A DNA stretch of 64,000 nt from positions 2,170,001 to 2,234,000 of the forward strand of contig CP007152.1 in NCBI GenBank assembly GCA_000831005.1. Reading direction: 5' to 3'. Both the position numbers and the translations under genes were made by a program. Numbering within the stretch: position 1 is the stretch's first letter; each line of letters begins with the position of its first letter. Positions 1-10,181 of the stretch are shown piece after piece. Origin of the DNA: Marinobacter salarius. Its GTDB lineage: Bacteria; Pseudomonadota; Gammaproteobacteria; Pseudomonadales; Oleiphilaceae. The notes under the pieces were generated by a model that had not been told where the DNA came from, made no database searches, and was given only the letters and a program-made list of their open reading frames with translations.

Positions 1-2513
1 CATGCTGTTCAGGTCCTTGGCGTACTCCATGTACTCCGCCGGAGACGGGAGTTTGCCCAGTACCGCACCAACCGCTGCCAGTTCCGCAGAGGTCAGGTAC
101 ACATTGGCACCATCGCCCAGACGGTTCGGGAAGTTACGGGTGGAGGTGGACAGCACCGTGCTCTTGGCTGCCACGCGGGCCTGGTTACCCATGCACAGGG
201 AGCAGCCCGGCATTTCGGTGCGAACACCGGCGGTGCCGTAGGTGTTGAAGTAGCCTTCTTCCATCAGCTGCGCCTGGTCCATCTTGGTAGGCGGAGACAT
301 CCACAGGCGGGTCTTCAGCGGCTCCTTGTTCATCTCCAGCAGCTTGCCAGCAGCGCGGAAGTGGCCGATGTTGGTCATGCAGGAACCGATGAACACTTCG
401 TCGACCTTGTCGCCGGCGACTTCGGACAGGAACTTGGCGTCGTCCGGGTCGTTCGGGCAGCACACGATCGGCTCTTTGATGTCAGCCAGATCGATTTCCA
501 CAACGTGGGAGTACTCGGCGTCTTTGTCGGCACGCATCAGCTTGGGATCGGCAATCCACTCTTCCATCTGCTGGGCGCGACGCTCCAGGGTGCGCGGGTC
601 GCCATAACCTTCGGCGATCATCCAGCGCAGCATGGTGATGTTCGAACGCAGGTACTCAGCCACGGACTCTTCAGACAGGTTGATCGTACAACCGGCTGCG
701 GAACGCTCAGCGGAAGCGTCAGACAGCTCGAACGCCTGCTCAACGGTCAGGTGCTCAAGGCCTTCGATTTCCAGGATGCGACCGGAGAACTCGTTGATCT
801 TGCCTTTCTTCTCAACGGTCAACATGCCTTGCTTGATGCCGTACAGCGGGATCGCATGTACCAGATCGCGCAGCGTGATGCCTGGCTGCATTTCGCCCTT
901 GAAGCGAACCAGGACGGATTCCGGCATATCCAGGGGCATAACGCCCGTCGCTGCAGCAAACGCCACCAGACCGGAACCGGCCGGGAAGGAGATGCCCATA
1001 GGGAAGCGGGTGTGAGAGTCGCCGCCGGTACCGACAGTGTCCGGCAACAGCATGCGGTTCAACCAGGAGTGGATGATGCCATCGCCCGGGCGCAGGGAAA
1101 CACCGCCGCGGGTGCGGATGAAGTCCGGCATGGTGTGCTGCATTTCCACGTCAACCGGCTTCGGATAGGCGGCGGTGTGACAGAATGACTGCATCACCAG
1201 GTCGGCCTGGAAGCCCAGACAGGCCAGGTCTTTCAGTTCATCACGGGTCATCGGACCAGTGGTGTCCTGGGAGCCGACCGTAGTCATGTGCGGTTCGCAG
1301 TAAGTGCCGGGGCGAACGCCTTTGTCTTCTTCCAGACCGCAGGCCTTGCCGACCATCTTCTGACCCAGGGTAAAGCCTTTGGTGCCTTCTTCCGGATCAT
1401 TCGGCAGACGGAAGATGTCTGTGGCGCCCATGCCCAGTGCTGCGCGCGCTTGGCGGTCAGGCCACGGCCGATAATCAGCGGAATACGGCCGCCGGCCTGA
1501 ACTTCGTCCAGGATAACCTCTGACTTGAAGCCGAACTCCGAGATGGTTTCACCCGCCTCGTTCAGGATCTTGCCTTCGTAGGGACGGATGTCGATAACGT
1601 CGCCCATGTTCAGGTCGTCAACCGGTGCTTCGAAAACCAGGGCGCCAGCATCTTCCATGGTGTTGAAGAAGATCGGGGCTACTTTGTTACCAATGCACAC
1701 GCCACCGGCGCGCTTGTTCGGAACACCCGGAACGTCGTCACCGAAGAACCACAGTACTGAGTTGGTGGCAGACTTACGTGAGGAGCCGGTACCAACAACG
1801 TCGCCTACGAAGGCAACGGGCAGGCCCTTGGCTTTGATGTCGTCGATCTGACTCATTGGGCCAGTAACACCGGGCTCTTCCGGCTTCAGGCCATCACGCT
1901 CCATTTTATAGGCAGCGCGGGCGTGCAGCGGGATGTCCGGACGGGACCAGGCATCGGGAGCCGGTGACAGGTCGTCGGTGTTGGTTTCGCCGGTAACCTT
2001 GAAAACCACCATTTTGGTGCTTTCAGGAACCTTCTTCTTGTTGGTGAACCACTCGGCGTTGGCCCAGGATTCAACCACAGCCTTGGCGACCGCGTTGCCG
2101 GCGTCCATCTTTTCCTTCACATCGTTGAAGGCATCGAACATCAGCAGGGTGCGCTTGAGCTTTTCGCCGGCCTGTTCGGCCAGTTCAGAATCGTCCAGCA
2201 GGTCGACCAGGGTCGCGATGTTATAACCGCCCTGCATCATACCCAGCAGATCAACGGCCTTTGGCTTGTCCAGCAGGGGAGACGTTGCTTCACCCTTAAC
2301 AATGGCGGTCAGGAAAGCAGCTTTTACATAAGCGGCTTCGTCCACACCCGGCGGAACGCGGTTTTCAAGCAGATAGACCAGCGTCTCTTCCTCGCCGGCT
2401 GGCGGGTTTTTAAGGAGATCGACCAGTGCGGCGGTCTGCTCAGCGTTCAGAGGCTTCGGGGGAATGCCCAGAGCCTCGCGTTCTGCAACGTGTTCACGAT
2501 AGGCTTCTAACAC
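1..2513 (-). CDS. acnB: Aconitate hydratase B (partial, frameshifted)
   Basis: Cytoplasmic 4Fe-4S enzyme interconverting citrate and isocitrate in the TCA cycle. The N-terminus [14 protein letters not shown] and blocks such as [16 protein letters not shown] and [14 protein letters not shown] are near-identical to E. coli AcnB. The cluster motif GCSLCMGNQ lies at 181-210. I choose GTG 2513 as the start: it sits eight bases after GAGGG, while the upstream ATG 2528 overlaps that ribosome site. The frame breaks near 1446-1452 (AAGCGC where AAGGCGC restores GLTAKAR), after which the AcnB sequence continues in the next frame to the window edge. About 838 codons of roughly 865 are present; the last residues lie outside the window. 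A single missing base is far likelier than real inactivation of a TCA enzyme. Confidence 0.95.
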
Positions 2514-2707
2514 GATATGGACCCTCATCAGTTGGAATGTCCCGCGCCTTGGGCGTCGTTGCCTGGCGGGAGTTTTATGGCGAAAAGGCGCTAAGTTGGC
2601 GCTGCATTCTATAGGAAACCCCTTATAAAGTTAAGTTGGACTGTGGTCGGATATTGTGGTTTGTTGCGGTATACTGCCGTGCCCGAGAAGCCGACCTGCT
2701 GTAAACA

Positions 2708-3310
2708 ATGACCGATTCCCTCGACCAGATTCACGATTTCCTGCCCTGCAAAACGCCACAGCGATGGATTGAAAACGCCCTGGCCAATCAGGACCTGATG
2801 CTGATTGATCATGCCCATTGTGAAAAAAAAGCAGCGTCCACGGCGCTGAGTTTGATGTATCGCTATGTGGATAACACCGACCTGCTCAACAGGATGTCGC
2901 GTCTTGCGCGGGAAGAGTTGCGTCATTTCGAGCAGGTGCTGGCTATCATGAAAAAGCGGGGGGTGAGTTATGGTCACCTGAGCCCGGCTCGATATGCAGC
3001 CGGGTTGCGGCAGGAAGTACGCACAGAAGATCCCGGTCGGCTGGTGGATGTGCTGATCGTGGGTGCCATTATCGAGGCCCGTTCCTGCGAGCGGTTCGCG
3101 GCGCTGGCACCGCATCTGGATGCGACACTGTCAGATTTCTACACCGGGCTGCTGAAGTCCGAAGCCCGACACTACCGTGACTACCTGACATTAGCCGAGC
3201 AGGCCGCGGGAAACTCGGTGGAGGATCGGGTTGCGACCTTCCTCGCGCTGGAGCAACAACTGATTGAGACACCGGACACCGAGTTCCGGTTCCACAGCGG
3301 GCCAGTCTGA
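2708..3310 (+). CDS. miaE: tRNA-(ms2io6A37) hydroxylase MiaE
   Basis: Diiron, ferritin-like monooxygenase that hydroxylates the isopentenyl group of ms2i6A37 in tRNAs reading U-starting codons. The 200-residue protein has the usual family length and carries the carboxylate/histidine iron-ligand helices, visible as REELRHFEQ (about residue 75) and SEARHYRDY (about residue 150), with EARSCERF between them. ATG 2708 follows the unlinked intergenic region divergent from acnB. It is a single-gene unit: the next gene is convergent and ends 13 bases beyond its stop. The family is recognised from overall sequence; no frameshift is seen. Confidence 0.93.
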   Translation: MTDSLDQIHDFLPCKTPQRWIENALANQDLMLIDHAHCEKKAASTALSLMYRYVDNTDLLNRMSRLAREELRHFEQVLAIMKKRGVSYGHLSPARYAAGLRQEVRTEDPGRLVDVLIVGAIIEARSCERFAALAPHLDATLSDFYTGLLKSEARHYRDYLTLAEQAAGNSVEDRVATFLALEQQLIETPDTEFRFHSGPV

Positions 3311-3323
3311 CTTTAAAGCGGGA

Positions 3324-4259
3324 TCAAGAAGATTTCCTGTCGTACAACAGGCCGCGCTCCTCAGGAAGCGGTGGATCCTGAAGTTGTTCGCACAGGTCAA
3401 TCCAGCGGTCGATGCCGGCGCTCCGATACTTCTGTTTGTGCAGTATGAAATAGAAGGTTCGGTCGAACTGTCGTTCCTCCGGAACCTTCAACGGTACGAG
3501 GCTGCCCCGCCTGAACGCATCGGCAAGGCACACCCGTGACAGGCAGCCGATCCCAAGGTTGGCTTCCACCGCGCGTTTAATCGCCTCGGTATGCTCGAGT
3601 TCCAGCAGTATGTCCAGGTCTGGCAGCAGGCCGTGCATGCCACGTTCAAAGGTCTGCCGGGTGCCGGACCCCTGCTCACGCATCACCCAGGTTGCCGAGC
3701 GAAGGTCCGCATCCGAAAGCCTACCCTTCCGGGCAAAGGGATGGTCCGGGGAACAGAAGACCACCAGCTCGTCTCCTCGCCAGGGTATAACCTCCAGCTC
3801 AGAGGATTGCAGTTCACCTTCAATCAGCCCGATGTCGAGTTCAAAATCCTTGACGCGCTGGGCTATGGTGCGGGTGTTGGCCACTTCAAGCGCCACTTTC
3901 GGGTGGGTAGGGGTATTCATGTATTGGGCCATGACGCCAACAGCCAGATAGTTACCAATAGTGAGGGTAGCGCCGACTTTCAGGGCGCCGACTTCAGTAT
4001 GCTTGCTGAACGCCTGTTCCAGTTCCCCGGCCTGGGCCAGCAAAGCCTCGACCTTTGGCCGATAGAGACGGCCGAGCTCATTGAGCTGCAGTCGTTTTCC
4101 GACCCGGTCGAAGAGCTGGATGTCGAACTGGCTCTCCAGTTCTTTCAGGGCGCTACTGGCCGCGGACTGAGACATGGCCAGGGAATCCGCCGCACGGGTG
4201 ATGTTCTGGAAGTGCGCCGCAGCCAGGAAGACCTCGAGTTGGCGGAAGCTAAACTTCAT
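3324..4259 (-). CDS. finR: LysR-family regulator, FinR-like
   Basis: LysR-type transcription factor of 311 residues. It has an N-terminal winged helix-turn-helix (residues about 1-65, with AADSLAMSQSAASSALKELE typical of the recognition helix) and a C-terminal periplasmic-binding-like effector domain. It is divergently transcribed from the ferredoxin-NADP reductase gene fpr, 119 bp away, which is the arrangement of Pseudomonas finR-fprA, where FinR activates fpr under superoxide stress. The target is therefore inferred from context and family resemblance, not from a recognised operator. LysR regulators usually also repress their own divergent promoter. The frame is intact. Confidence 0.82.
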   Translation of the reverse strand: MKFSFRQLEVFLAAAHFQNITRAADSLAMSQSAASSALKELESQFDIQLFDRVGKRLQLNELGRLYRPKVEALLAQAGELEQAFSKHTEVGALKVGATLTIGNYLAVGVMAQYMNTPTHPKVALEVANTRTIAQRVKDFELDIGLIEGELQSSELEVIPWRGDELVVFCSPDHPFARKGRLSDADLRSATWVMREQGSGTRQTFERGMHGLLPDLDILLELEHTEAIKRAVEANLGIGCLSRVCLADAFRRGSLVPLKVPEERQFDRTFYFILHKQKYRSAGIDRWIDLCEQLQDPPLPEERGLLYDRKSS

Positions 4260-4378
4260 AATCGATAATTCCGAATAAGGTTATGAAAATATCCCATTTT
4301 GTCGATAGGTTACCCTTGGGTTACTATTTACACAATGATTTTTACTTATTTGCTAACGGCTAACGAACGGGCGATACC
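4260..4378. promoter_or_regulatory. finR-fpr divergent control region
   Basis: AT-rich 119 bp gap between the two divergent starts. It contains a direct repeat GGTTAC at 4308-4313 and 4319-4324, one helical turn apart. No convincing -35/-10 pair stands out. It is the expected place for the LysR-type operator, but I cannot assign the exact box. Confidence 0.4.
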
Positions 4379-5148
4379 ATGAGCAACCTGAATAAAGAGC
4401 GTGTAACAAGTGTTCGTCACTGGAACGACACACTCTTCAGCTTCACCACCACCCGTGATCCGGGGTTCCGGTTCAAGAATGGCCACTTCACAATGATTGG
4501 CCTGGAAACCGATGGTAAGCCGCTGATGCGTGCCTACAGCATCGCCAGTGCCAACTATGAAGAGGAGTTGGAGTTCTTCTCAATCAAGGTTCAGGACGGC
4601 CCGCTGACGTCACGTCTGCAGAAAATTGAGGTTGGTGACGAGATCATGGTCAGTCGCAAGCCCACCGGTACCCTGATTATGGACAACCTGCTGCCGGGCA
4701 AGAATCTCTGGCTGATCAGCACGGGCACCGGTCTGGCACCTTTTATCAGCATCATCAAGGACCCGGAAGTCTATGAGCCTTTGATAAAGTCATCGTGACC
4801 CATGGCGTTCGCTACAAGTCCGAGCTGGCGTACCAGTCCGAGATCGAGGAGCTGCCGAATAACGAGTTCTTTGGTGAAATGGTGGATGGCAAGCTGCTTT
4901 ATTATCCTACGGTCACCCGTGAGGATTTCCGTAACACTGGGCGTCTGACCGACGCTATGGAAAACGGCAAGCTGACGAAGGACCTGGACCTTCCGGAATT
5001 TGACCTGGAACATGACCGGTTCATGGTGTGCGGCAGTCCCAGCATGTTGAAAGACACCTGCTCCATCCTCAATAACATGGGGTTCAAGGAAGCACGCCAT
5101 GGTAACCTCGGCCACTATGTGATCGAGAGGGCCTTCGTGGAGCAGTAA
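4379..5148 (+). CDS. fpr: Ferredoxin-NADP reductase (frameshifted)
   Basis: FAD-dependent ferredoxin/flavodoxin-NADP+ oxidoreductase of the bacterial FprA type, used in iron-sulfur repair and oxidative stress. The FAD-binding RAYSIAS is near residue 53 and the NADP-binding GTGLAPF near residue 115. The frame breaks at about 4775 (GAGCCTTT; GAGGCCTTT would restore the frame), and the C-terminal half (VTHGVRYKSELAYQ to ERAFVEQ) continues in the next frame to 5148. Repaired length is 256 residues, normal for the family. It is divergent from its presumed regulator finR and closed by a strong terminator. Confidence 0.93.
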
Positions 5149-5182
5149 ATCCTCCGCGTCGCCAGGGTTGATCCCAATGTCC

Positions 5183-5217
5183 GCAAAACCCCGAAGTGAG
5201 AGCTTCGGGGTTTTTGC
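5183..5217 (+). terminator. Intrinsic terminator after fpr
   Basis: Perfect stem CCCCGAAG (5189-5196) with CTTCGGGG (5203-5210), six-base loop, followed by TTTTT. Confidence 0.9.
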
Positions 5218-5249
5218 ATTTTGCGCCAGTCTGAAAGGTGAATTGTGGA

Positions 5250-5588
5250 ATGATTCAGTGGTTATATTTGTCGGTGGCTATCGTTGCGGAGGTCATCGGA
5301 ACCTCCTTTCTAAAAAGTTCTGAGGGTTTCACCCGTCTGTGGCCGTCGCTGGTTGTGGTGGTGTCCTACATCCTGGCGTTCTACTTCCTGGCGTTGACCC
5401 TGAAAACCTTGCCAGTGGGAGTGGCATATGCGGTGTGGGCCGGTGCCGGCGTGGCCTTGATTGCGCTGGCGGGCTACCTGTTCTTTGGGCAGACGCTGGA
5501 CCTTCCCGCCATCCTCGGCATCGGCCTCATCGTTGCCGGCGTTATGGTAATCAACGTATTCTCAGGCAGTATAGGGTCAACGCATTGA
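5250..5588 (+). CDS. emrE: EmrE-like small multidrug resistance pump
   Basis: Four-helix inner-membrane proton antiporter of the SMR family exporting quaternary ammonium and other lipophilic cations. The 112-residue protein aligns with E. coli EmrE from end to end, including the essential membrane-embedded Glu14 (IVAEVIGT), SEGFTRLWPS, and FFGQTLDLPAI in the last helix region. ATG 5250 is preferred because AAAGG lies about ten bases upstream; an in-frame GTG at 5238 sits inside that ribosome site. It lies just after the fpr terminator and 15 bp before an unrelated membrane-protein gene, so those two may be cotranscribed. Confidence 0.9.
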   Translation: MIQWLYLSVAIVAEVIGTSFLKSSEGFTRLWPSLVVVVSYILAFYFLALTLKTLPVGVAYAVWAGAGVALIALAGYLFFGQTLDLPAILGIGLIVAGVMVINVFSGSIGSTH

Positions 5589-5603
5589 GGCAGAGGTGGA
5601 TGT

Positions 5604-6713
5604 TTGAAGAAGGCCATGGCGATTCTGGGTATCGCGCTGCTGGTTGCCGCAATCGCCAGTGTCGCCTCCGATCCGGTACCCATTGAGCAGAAACTGATTT
5701 CGATTCAGGCTCGGGAGGCATTGCCCGGTTTTGATGGTATCGGGGACGAGCCTGTTGACGTCCAGGCCGCCATTCTGGACCTGGGGGACGACCCTCTTCT
5801 GCTCCTCAAGGCCCAGGCAGCTTTGATGGCACACCCTGACATGGCCCGCGCCGTTTTTCCGCTTTATGCGTCCGAGCCGGAATTCCAGGAGGTGTTGCGC
5901 ACCTATGGAGAAAACGCCCTGCCGCCGATTCACTACTTCCTTCGCCAGCCCATCAGCTCCATTGAATGGATGAACAAAGCTGCCCGTCAGTATGAACGCG
6001 CCCGGGACTATATTGCTGAGCTCCGCGGCAAGGACCAGAGCGAACGGACGCCGGAAAAAACGGAGTCTTTGACGCCCGAACAGCGAGGCTGGTACGCAGT
6101 GAACTTCATCCGCAACGAGGGCCACGATTTTCTCGGGCAATTCGTGGTGGACGGGAATGGTCAGACCCAATGGGTACAGACCGAGAGGATTACGGAAGGG
6201 GTTGCCCAGTTCTTCACCAGCGGCGTGCGACAGTTGGAGGCGGATTATCGAACTGGAGAAGACATCTCCGCCAGTGACATAGGCTGGGCATCGGTGGATG
6301 TGTTGGTGTTTGCCAGTGCCGTAAAGGTACTTCGGGCCGGTCGCACGGCGGCAAAGGCGACCCAGGGGGCCAGGCTTTCAACACGCTCGGCGGCATTGGC
6401 TGCCCGTATTACCGGTAGCGGGCGGCTGATTCTCCGTAGCGCCCGCTATGCGAAGTGGCCCCTGATCATTGGCGCTGGCTACCTGGTGGTCGCCCACCCC
6501 AGCATCATCAACGACTTTTTTGCCGGGGTGGCCGATGTACTGGGTGTCTCCCCAATGATGGTCCAGCTCGCGGGCTGGTTGCTGATCCTAGTGCCGCTGT
6601 TCTATCTGGCAAGCTGGTTACTTTGGCCGGCCATCGCGCTGTTGAAGGGGCTGCTTGCGCTGCTCTACCGGCTCGCTGGCCGCAGGCCCGGTTATTTTTC
6701 CGGCCTTCAGTAG
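5604..6713 (+). CDS. Unrecognised exported/membrane protein
   Basis: Protein of 369 residues that I do not recognise. It opens with a hydrophobic N-terminal segment (signal peptide or anchor, residues about 4-21). A soluble acidic region of roughly 230 residues follows, including a charged stretch around ELRGKDQSERTPEKTESLTPE. Two or three hydrophobic segments near the C-terminus (IIGAGYLVVA; VQLAGWLLILVPLFYLASWL) end in a basic tail. The start is TTG 5604 after AGAGGTGGA; ATG 5616 is a possible alternative. It lies 15 bp downstream of the SMR gene and converges with the DUF2182 gene, overlapping it by 7 bp. No enzymatic motif is visible. Confidence 0.7.
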   Translation: MKKAMAILGIALLVAAIASVASDPVPIEQKLISIQAREALPGFDGIGDEPVDVQAAILDLGDDPLLLLKAQAALMAHPDMARAVFPLYASEPEFQEVLRTYGENALPPIHYFLRQPISSIEWMNKAARQYERARDYIAELRGKDQSERTPEKTESLTPEQRGWYAVNFIRNEGHDFLGQFVVDGNGQTQWVQTERITEGVAQFFTSGVRQLEADYRTGEDISASDIGWASVDVLVFASAVKVLRAGRTAAKATQGARLSTRSAALAARITGSGRLILRSARYAKWPLIIGAGYLVVAHPSIINDFFAGVADVLGVSPMMVQLAGWLLILVPLFYLASWLLWPAIALLKGLLALLYRLAGRRPGYFSGLQ

Positions 6714-7441
6714 AGGGTTCCCACTAAAAGCCCCCCGACAATCAGAGCGGCGCCGGTGATCCGGCTAAACGTTTGCGGCCAGGGCACCAGTTTCTCCGCC
6801 AGGAAATAGAGCGCAAGCACTGCCATCCAGGCCAGGTTCATCACTCCGCCGACGAACATTAGCAGCATCAGCGCCCAGCAGCAGCCGGTGCAGAAGGCGC
6901 CATGGCGGGCTCCCATTGTAAAGGCACCGATTGCGCCGTCGCGCCATTCCGTCATCAGGAAGGTTATGGGTGACTGGCATCTGCTCAAGCAGGCTTGTTT
7001 TAGAGAGCTGAACTGGAAAGCCCCAGCGACAACCAGCAGGCAGCTCCCGAGAAGTGGTTTCAGATGCCCCATTGCCGAGGTCATCAGGGTGTTGGCGTGC
7101 AATGCCCATTGAGCCACGGCTGCGACCGCGCCGAAGGCGGCCCAGACGGCAAGGTACCCGGCCATGAAAAACCAGGTTGGTACTGCGGCCTTCTCGAGCT
7201 GGCGCCGGCGCTGGTGAACCCGGATATAGGTCATGATCATCGGGGCCGCACCCGGAAGCATCATGGCGGCCATCATCACCATCCACATGACGGTGCCAAG
7301 GCCGAGGAATGACAGACCTGAACCGGCCGCCATAGTCATTGGCATGGCCATATAGGCCCATGCCAATGCGGTCAGGATTCCCAGGGAGGCGCCTATGGCC
7401 GCACGCTCCCACGAATGAATCTTAGCCATTGTCAGTTCCAT
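6707..7441 (-). CDS. DUF2182 integral membrane protein
   Basis: Polytopic membrane protein of the DUF2182 family (described in databases as predicted metal-binding). About six hydrophobic helices are visible, with Met-rich stretches (TVMWMVMMAAMML) and a conserved cysteine cluster in the fifth region (HGAFCTGCCWAL). Start ATG 7441 follows GAGGTG at a good distance; GTG 7450 is inside that site. It lies directly downstream of the DUF1326 gene on the same strand (28 bp after the repaired DUF1326 stop), so the two form an operon. Function is unknown; the Met/Cys/His-rich composition would suit metal or thiol chemistry, but that is inference. Confidence 0.85.
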   Translation of the reverse strand: MELTMAKIHSWERAAIGASLGILTALAWAYMAMPMTMAAGSGLSFLGLGTVMWMVMMAAMMLPGAAPMIMTYIRVHQRRRQLEKAAVPTWFFMAGYLAVWAAFGAVAAVAQWALHANTLMTSAMGHLKPLLGSCLLVVAGAFQFSSLKQACLSRCQSPITFLMTEWRDGAIGAFTMGARHGAFCTGCCWALMLLMFVGGVMNLAWMAVLALYFLAEKLVPWPQTFSRITGAALIVGGLLVGTLY

Positions 7442-7469
7442 CGAAATCACCTCAGGTGTCTCTCCGTTG

Positions 7470-8074
7470 TCAGGGGCCGGCGTATTCGAATGGAGAGTAG
7501 AGCGCTGTCCGCGCGCTCATATCCAGATCGATGCGTGATTCTGATGGCGCAAACTCCGTGACTTCGCAACGACCAGTGAGTGGCCCGGAGCGACGGCCAG
7601 TGGGTGGTTGTCGATCGTGACCTTGCGTCCATTCTGGCCTTCGATCGCTTTGACATCGGCTTCGTAGGATGAGCCGATGGTCAGATGCCGCCCGCCGTCA
7701 TCAACGGAAAACCCGATGGGCTGTCTCTCGACAGCAAGAACGTCTCCGATCATGGAGGCCAGCAGTTCCGGGTGGCCGCCGGCCTTGCCGCCGAAGATAT
7801 TGCCAAGCGCTTCCTGCTGGTGCTCATCGGCGCGTTGGTCGAGGTACAACACAACTTTCCAGTTGCCTTCTGCCATGGGCCCCGGGGCGTTGAGCGCAAG
7901 CGCTATATTCAGATCATCAAGCGCCACCTCGCCGTAAGCTCCTTTCTTGATGTGCCAGCCGACCAGGGCCGAGCAGTCGCCTTCTGTCGGTGGTTCCAGG
8001 TAAATGCATGGGCAAGCGCCTTTGCATGTGCAACTTTCAAGATAGTCACCCTGAATTTGCCATTGGGTGCTCAT
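7470..8074 (-). CDS. DUF1326 cysteine-rich protein (frameshifted)
   Basis: Soluble protein of the DUF1326 family, function unknown. The N-terminal cysteine cluster ESCTCKGACPC is the family hallmark. ATG 8074 is preserved behind a strong GGAGG six bases upstream, so the alternative ATG at 8092 is unlikely. As read, the protein ends early at 7517 (RHQNHASIWI). Adding one base near 7526-7531 (GATGGC in place of GATGC on the + strand) gives NHAIDLDMSARTALYSPFEY and a stop at 7470, the expected C-terminus, for 201 residues. It forms an operon with DUF2182 and is divergent from the ATPase-winged-helix regulator. Confidence 0.82.
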
Positions 8075-8202
8075 CGTCGCCTCCTTACTCAAATTGAGGG
8101 TTGGTGTGCGGTTACTGCTATTGTCAGTTATAGCCCTGAATAGGTGTTTTGAGGTGATGAGGGGATGAGAATATCGTGAGAATGTAGCGGAGGGAGACGA
8201 TC

Positions 8203-10181
8203 ATGCCGCAACGGATGTCCGACATACTGGCGGCCCGGGCTCACCGGACGTTTGTAGGGCGCGATACAGAGCTTGGCACCCTGGAAACCATGTTGATGCC
8301 AAAGGGGCCGAGGGTGTTACACGTTCACGGTATCGCCGGCATTGGCAAGTCCGCGTTGCTGGCGCGTTTCGCAACGATCGCCCGGGCCGGGGGAGCAACG
8401 GTTATCCTGCTTGATTGTCGCCATGTGGAGCCTACTGAGCAGGGTGTGCTCGGGTCGCTCGCGGAGGCCATTGGTGACACAGGATCGCGTGCCGGGGACA
8501 TCGCTGATCGGTTGGGAGAGCTGGGCGGCGCTGTTGTACTGGCCTTCGATACCTTTGAAGTATTCAGGCTTCTGGATACCTGGTTGAGGCAGGTGTTCAT
8601 TCCGCTATTGCCCGAAAACGTAAGGGTGGTTCTGGTGGGGCGCCAGCCGCCTACCTCAGCCTGGTACGCGAGCCCGGGATGGGGGTGGTTAATGCGGGCT
8701 GTCCCGGTTTCCTCGTTGACCGACACAGAGGCGGAGAACTTCCTGCAGGGCCTGGGCCTGGAGCAGGCGGACATATCCCTGATCGCCCGCTGTACTCATG
8801 GCCATCCGTTGGCGTTGAAGCTCGCTGCGGCAGCCGTGAGGGAGGCCTCGCCGGAGCAATGGCCCACCGGTGCGCCCTTGCAGCGCGCCCTTGATGAACT
8901 CACACAGATTTTTCTTGAGGATGTTGGCGATGAGGTTACCCGGCGGGTGCTTGAGGGGGCGGCCGTTGTCCGCCGGGTAACCCTGTCGCTACTGCAAGCG
9001 CTGTTTCCGGATGTGCCGCCCCAGGATGCCTGGGAGAGGCTGCGTCGCTTGCCCATTGTGGTTGGCGCCAGCGATGGTCTGTTGATCCACGATGCGGTGC
9101 GAGAGGCCATTGCGCGTTCCCTGCATGCGAGTGATCCGGCGCGCTATCTCGAATACCGCCGTACAGCCTGGCGGCAATTGGCGACAGAGGCGGGCGTTGC
9201 CGGTGGCGGTGATCTCTGGCGATACACCGCCGACATGCTGTTCATGATTGAAAACCCAGTGGTGCGGGAAGCGTTTTTCCCGAGTGGTTCCCCCACGTTC
9301 GCCGTAGAGCCGGCCCAGGCAGACGATGGACCTGCGCTGGAGGATATTACCCATACCTGGGAGGGAAGTGAGGCCGCTGTCGCTTTGATGGCGTGGTGGC
9401 GTCGTTTGCCCCAGGCATTCTCATCGGTCCGGGACGGTGAGGGCCGCATGGTAGGTTTCTACGGCAAGCTCCGTTCGGACGAGCTCCAGCCGGCCTGGCT
9501 GCTGGACGATCCGATAGCTGGCCAGTGGTATTCCCATCTCAAACAACATCCCATGCCCCGGGATGCCATTGCCCTGTTTTGCCGCCGCTGGTTGAGCATT
9601 GATGACGGAGACTCTCCGGGTGACGTACAGGCAGCGGTTTGGCTGGACCTGAAACGTGCCTACATGGAGCTCAGGCCCAGACTTCGCCGTGTTTACCTGA
9701 CAGTCCGGGATATGGGCGCCTACGCTGCTGTCGCCAGACGGTTGGGTTTTGAAGTGCTGGAAGATCACACCGTTGTGTTGGATGGCCGACGCTACCATTC
9801 TGCCGTGCTCGATTTTGGCCCTGCTCGGTGGACGGCTGGCTGGCGGATCTCGCGGCTGCAGAGCTTGGCGTTCGGCGCGCGAACGAACTGTTGGACCTGG
9901 AGGCCCGGGAACTGGTGCTTGAAACGGGTAGGGTGGCTCTGACGCCACTGGAATTCGGTGTCATGCGTTACCTGAATGCTCGTGAGGGCAAGGCCGTGTC
10001 GCGCAGTGAACTGTTGCGGGATGTGTGGGGGACGCGATACGAGGGTGGCAGCAACGTGGTTGACGCGGTGGTTCGCACCTTGCGCAAGAAACTGGGGGAT
10101 CAGGCTGCCCGGGTCGAAACCGTGTCCGGCGTGGGGTATCGGCTACGGCCCGGTGGGCAGACTAGCGCAGCCAGTTCCTGA
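8203..10181 (+). CDS. P-loop ATPase / GNAT-like / winged-helix regulator (frameshifted)
   Basis: Large predicted signalling regulator, 659 residues once repaired. Residues about 40-52 hold a Walker A (HGIAGIGKSALL) inside an AAA/NACHT-like ATPase module with VVLAFDTFEVF as a likely Walker B. Residues about 385-545 resemble a GNAT acetyltransferase (MVGFYGKL, then RRVYLTVRD and RRLGFEVL). Residues about 565-650 are an OmpR/PhoB-type DNA-binding domain (LTPLEFGVMRYL, VVDAVVRTLRKKLG, VSGVGYRLRP). The frame breaks near 9823 (GCTCGG; GCCTCGG restores ASVDGW). Start ATG 8203 follows GGAG. It is divergent from the DUF1326-DUF2182 operon, so it probably controls that operon; the signal is unknown. 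Confidence 0.8.

Noticed and set aside
7470..10181. Reading DUF1326 and the ATPase/winged-helix as separate or truncated real proteins
   Set aside because: One added base restores a conserved C-terminus in the first and joins two halves of a plausible multidomain protein in the second.
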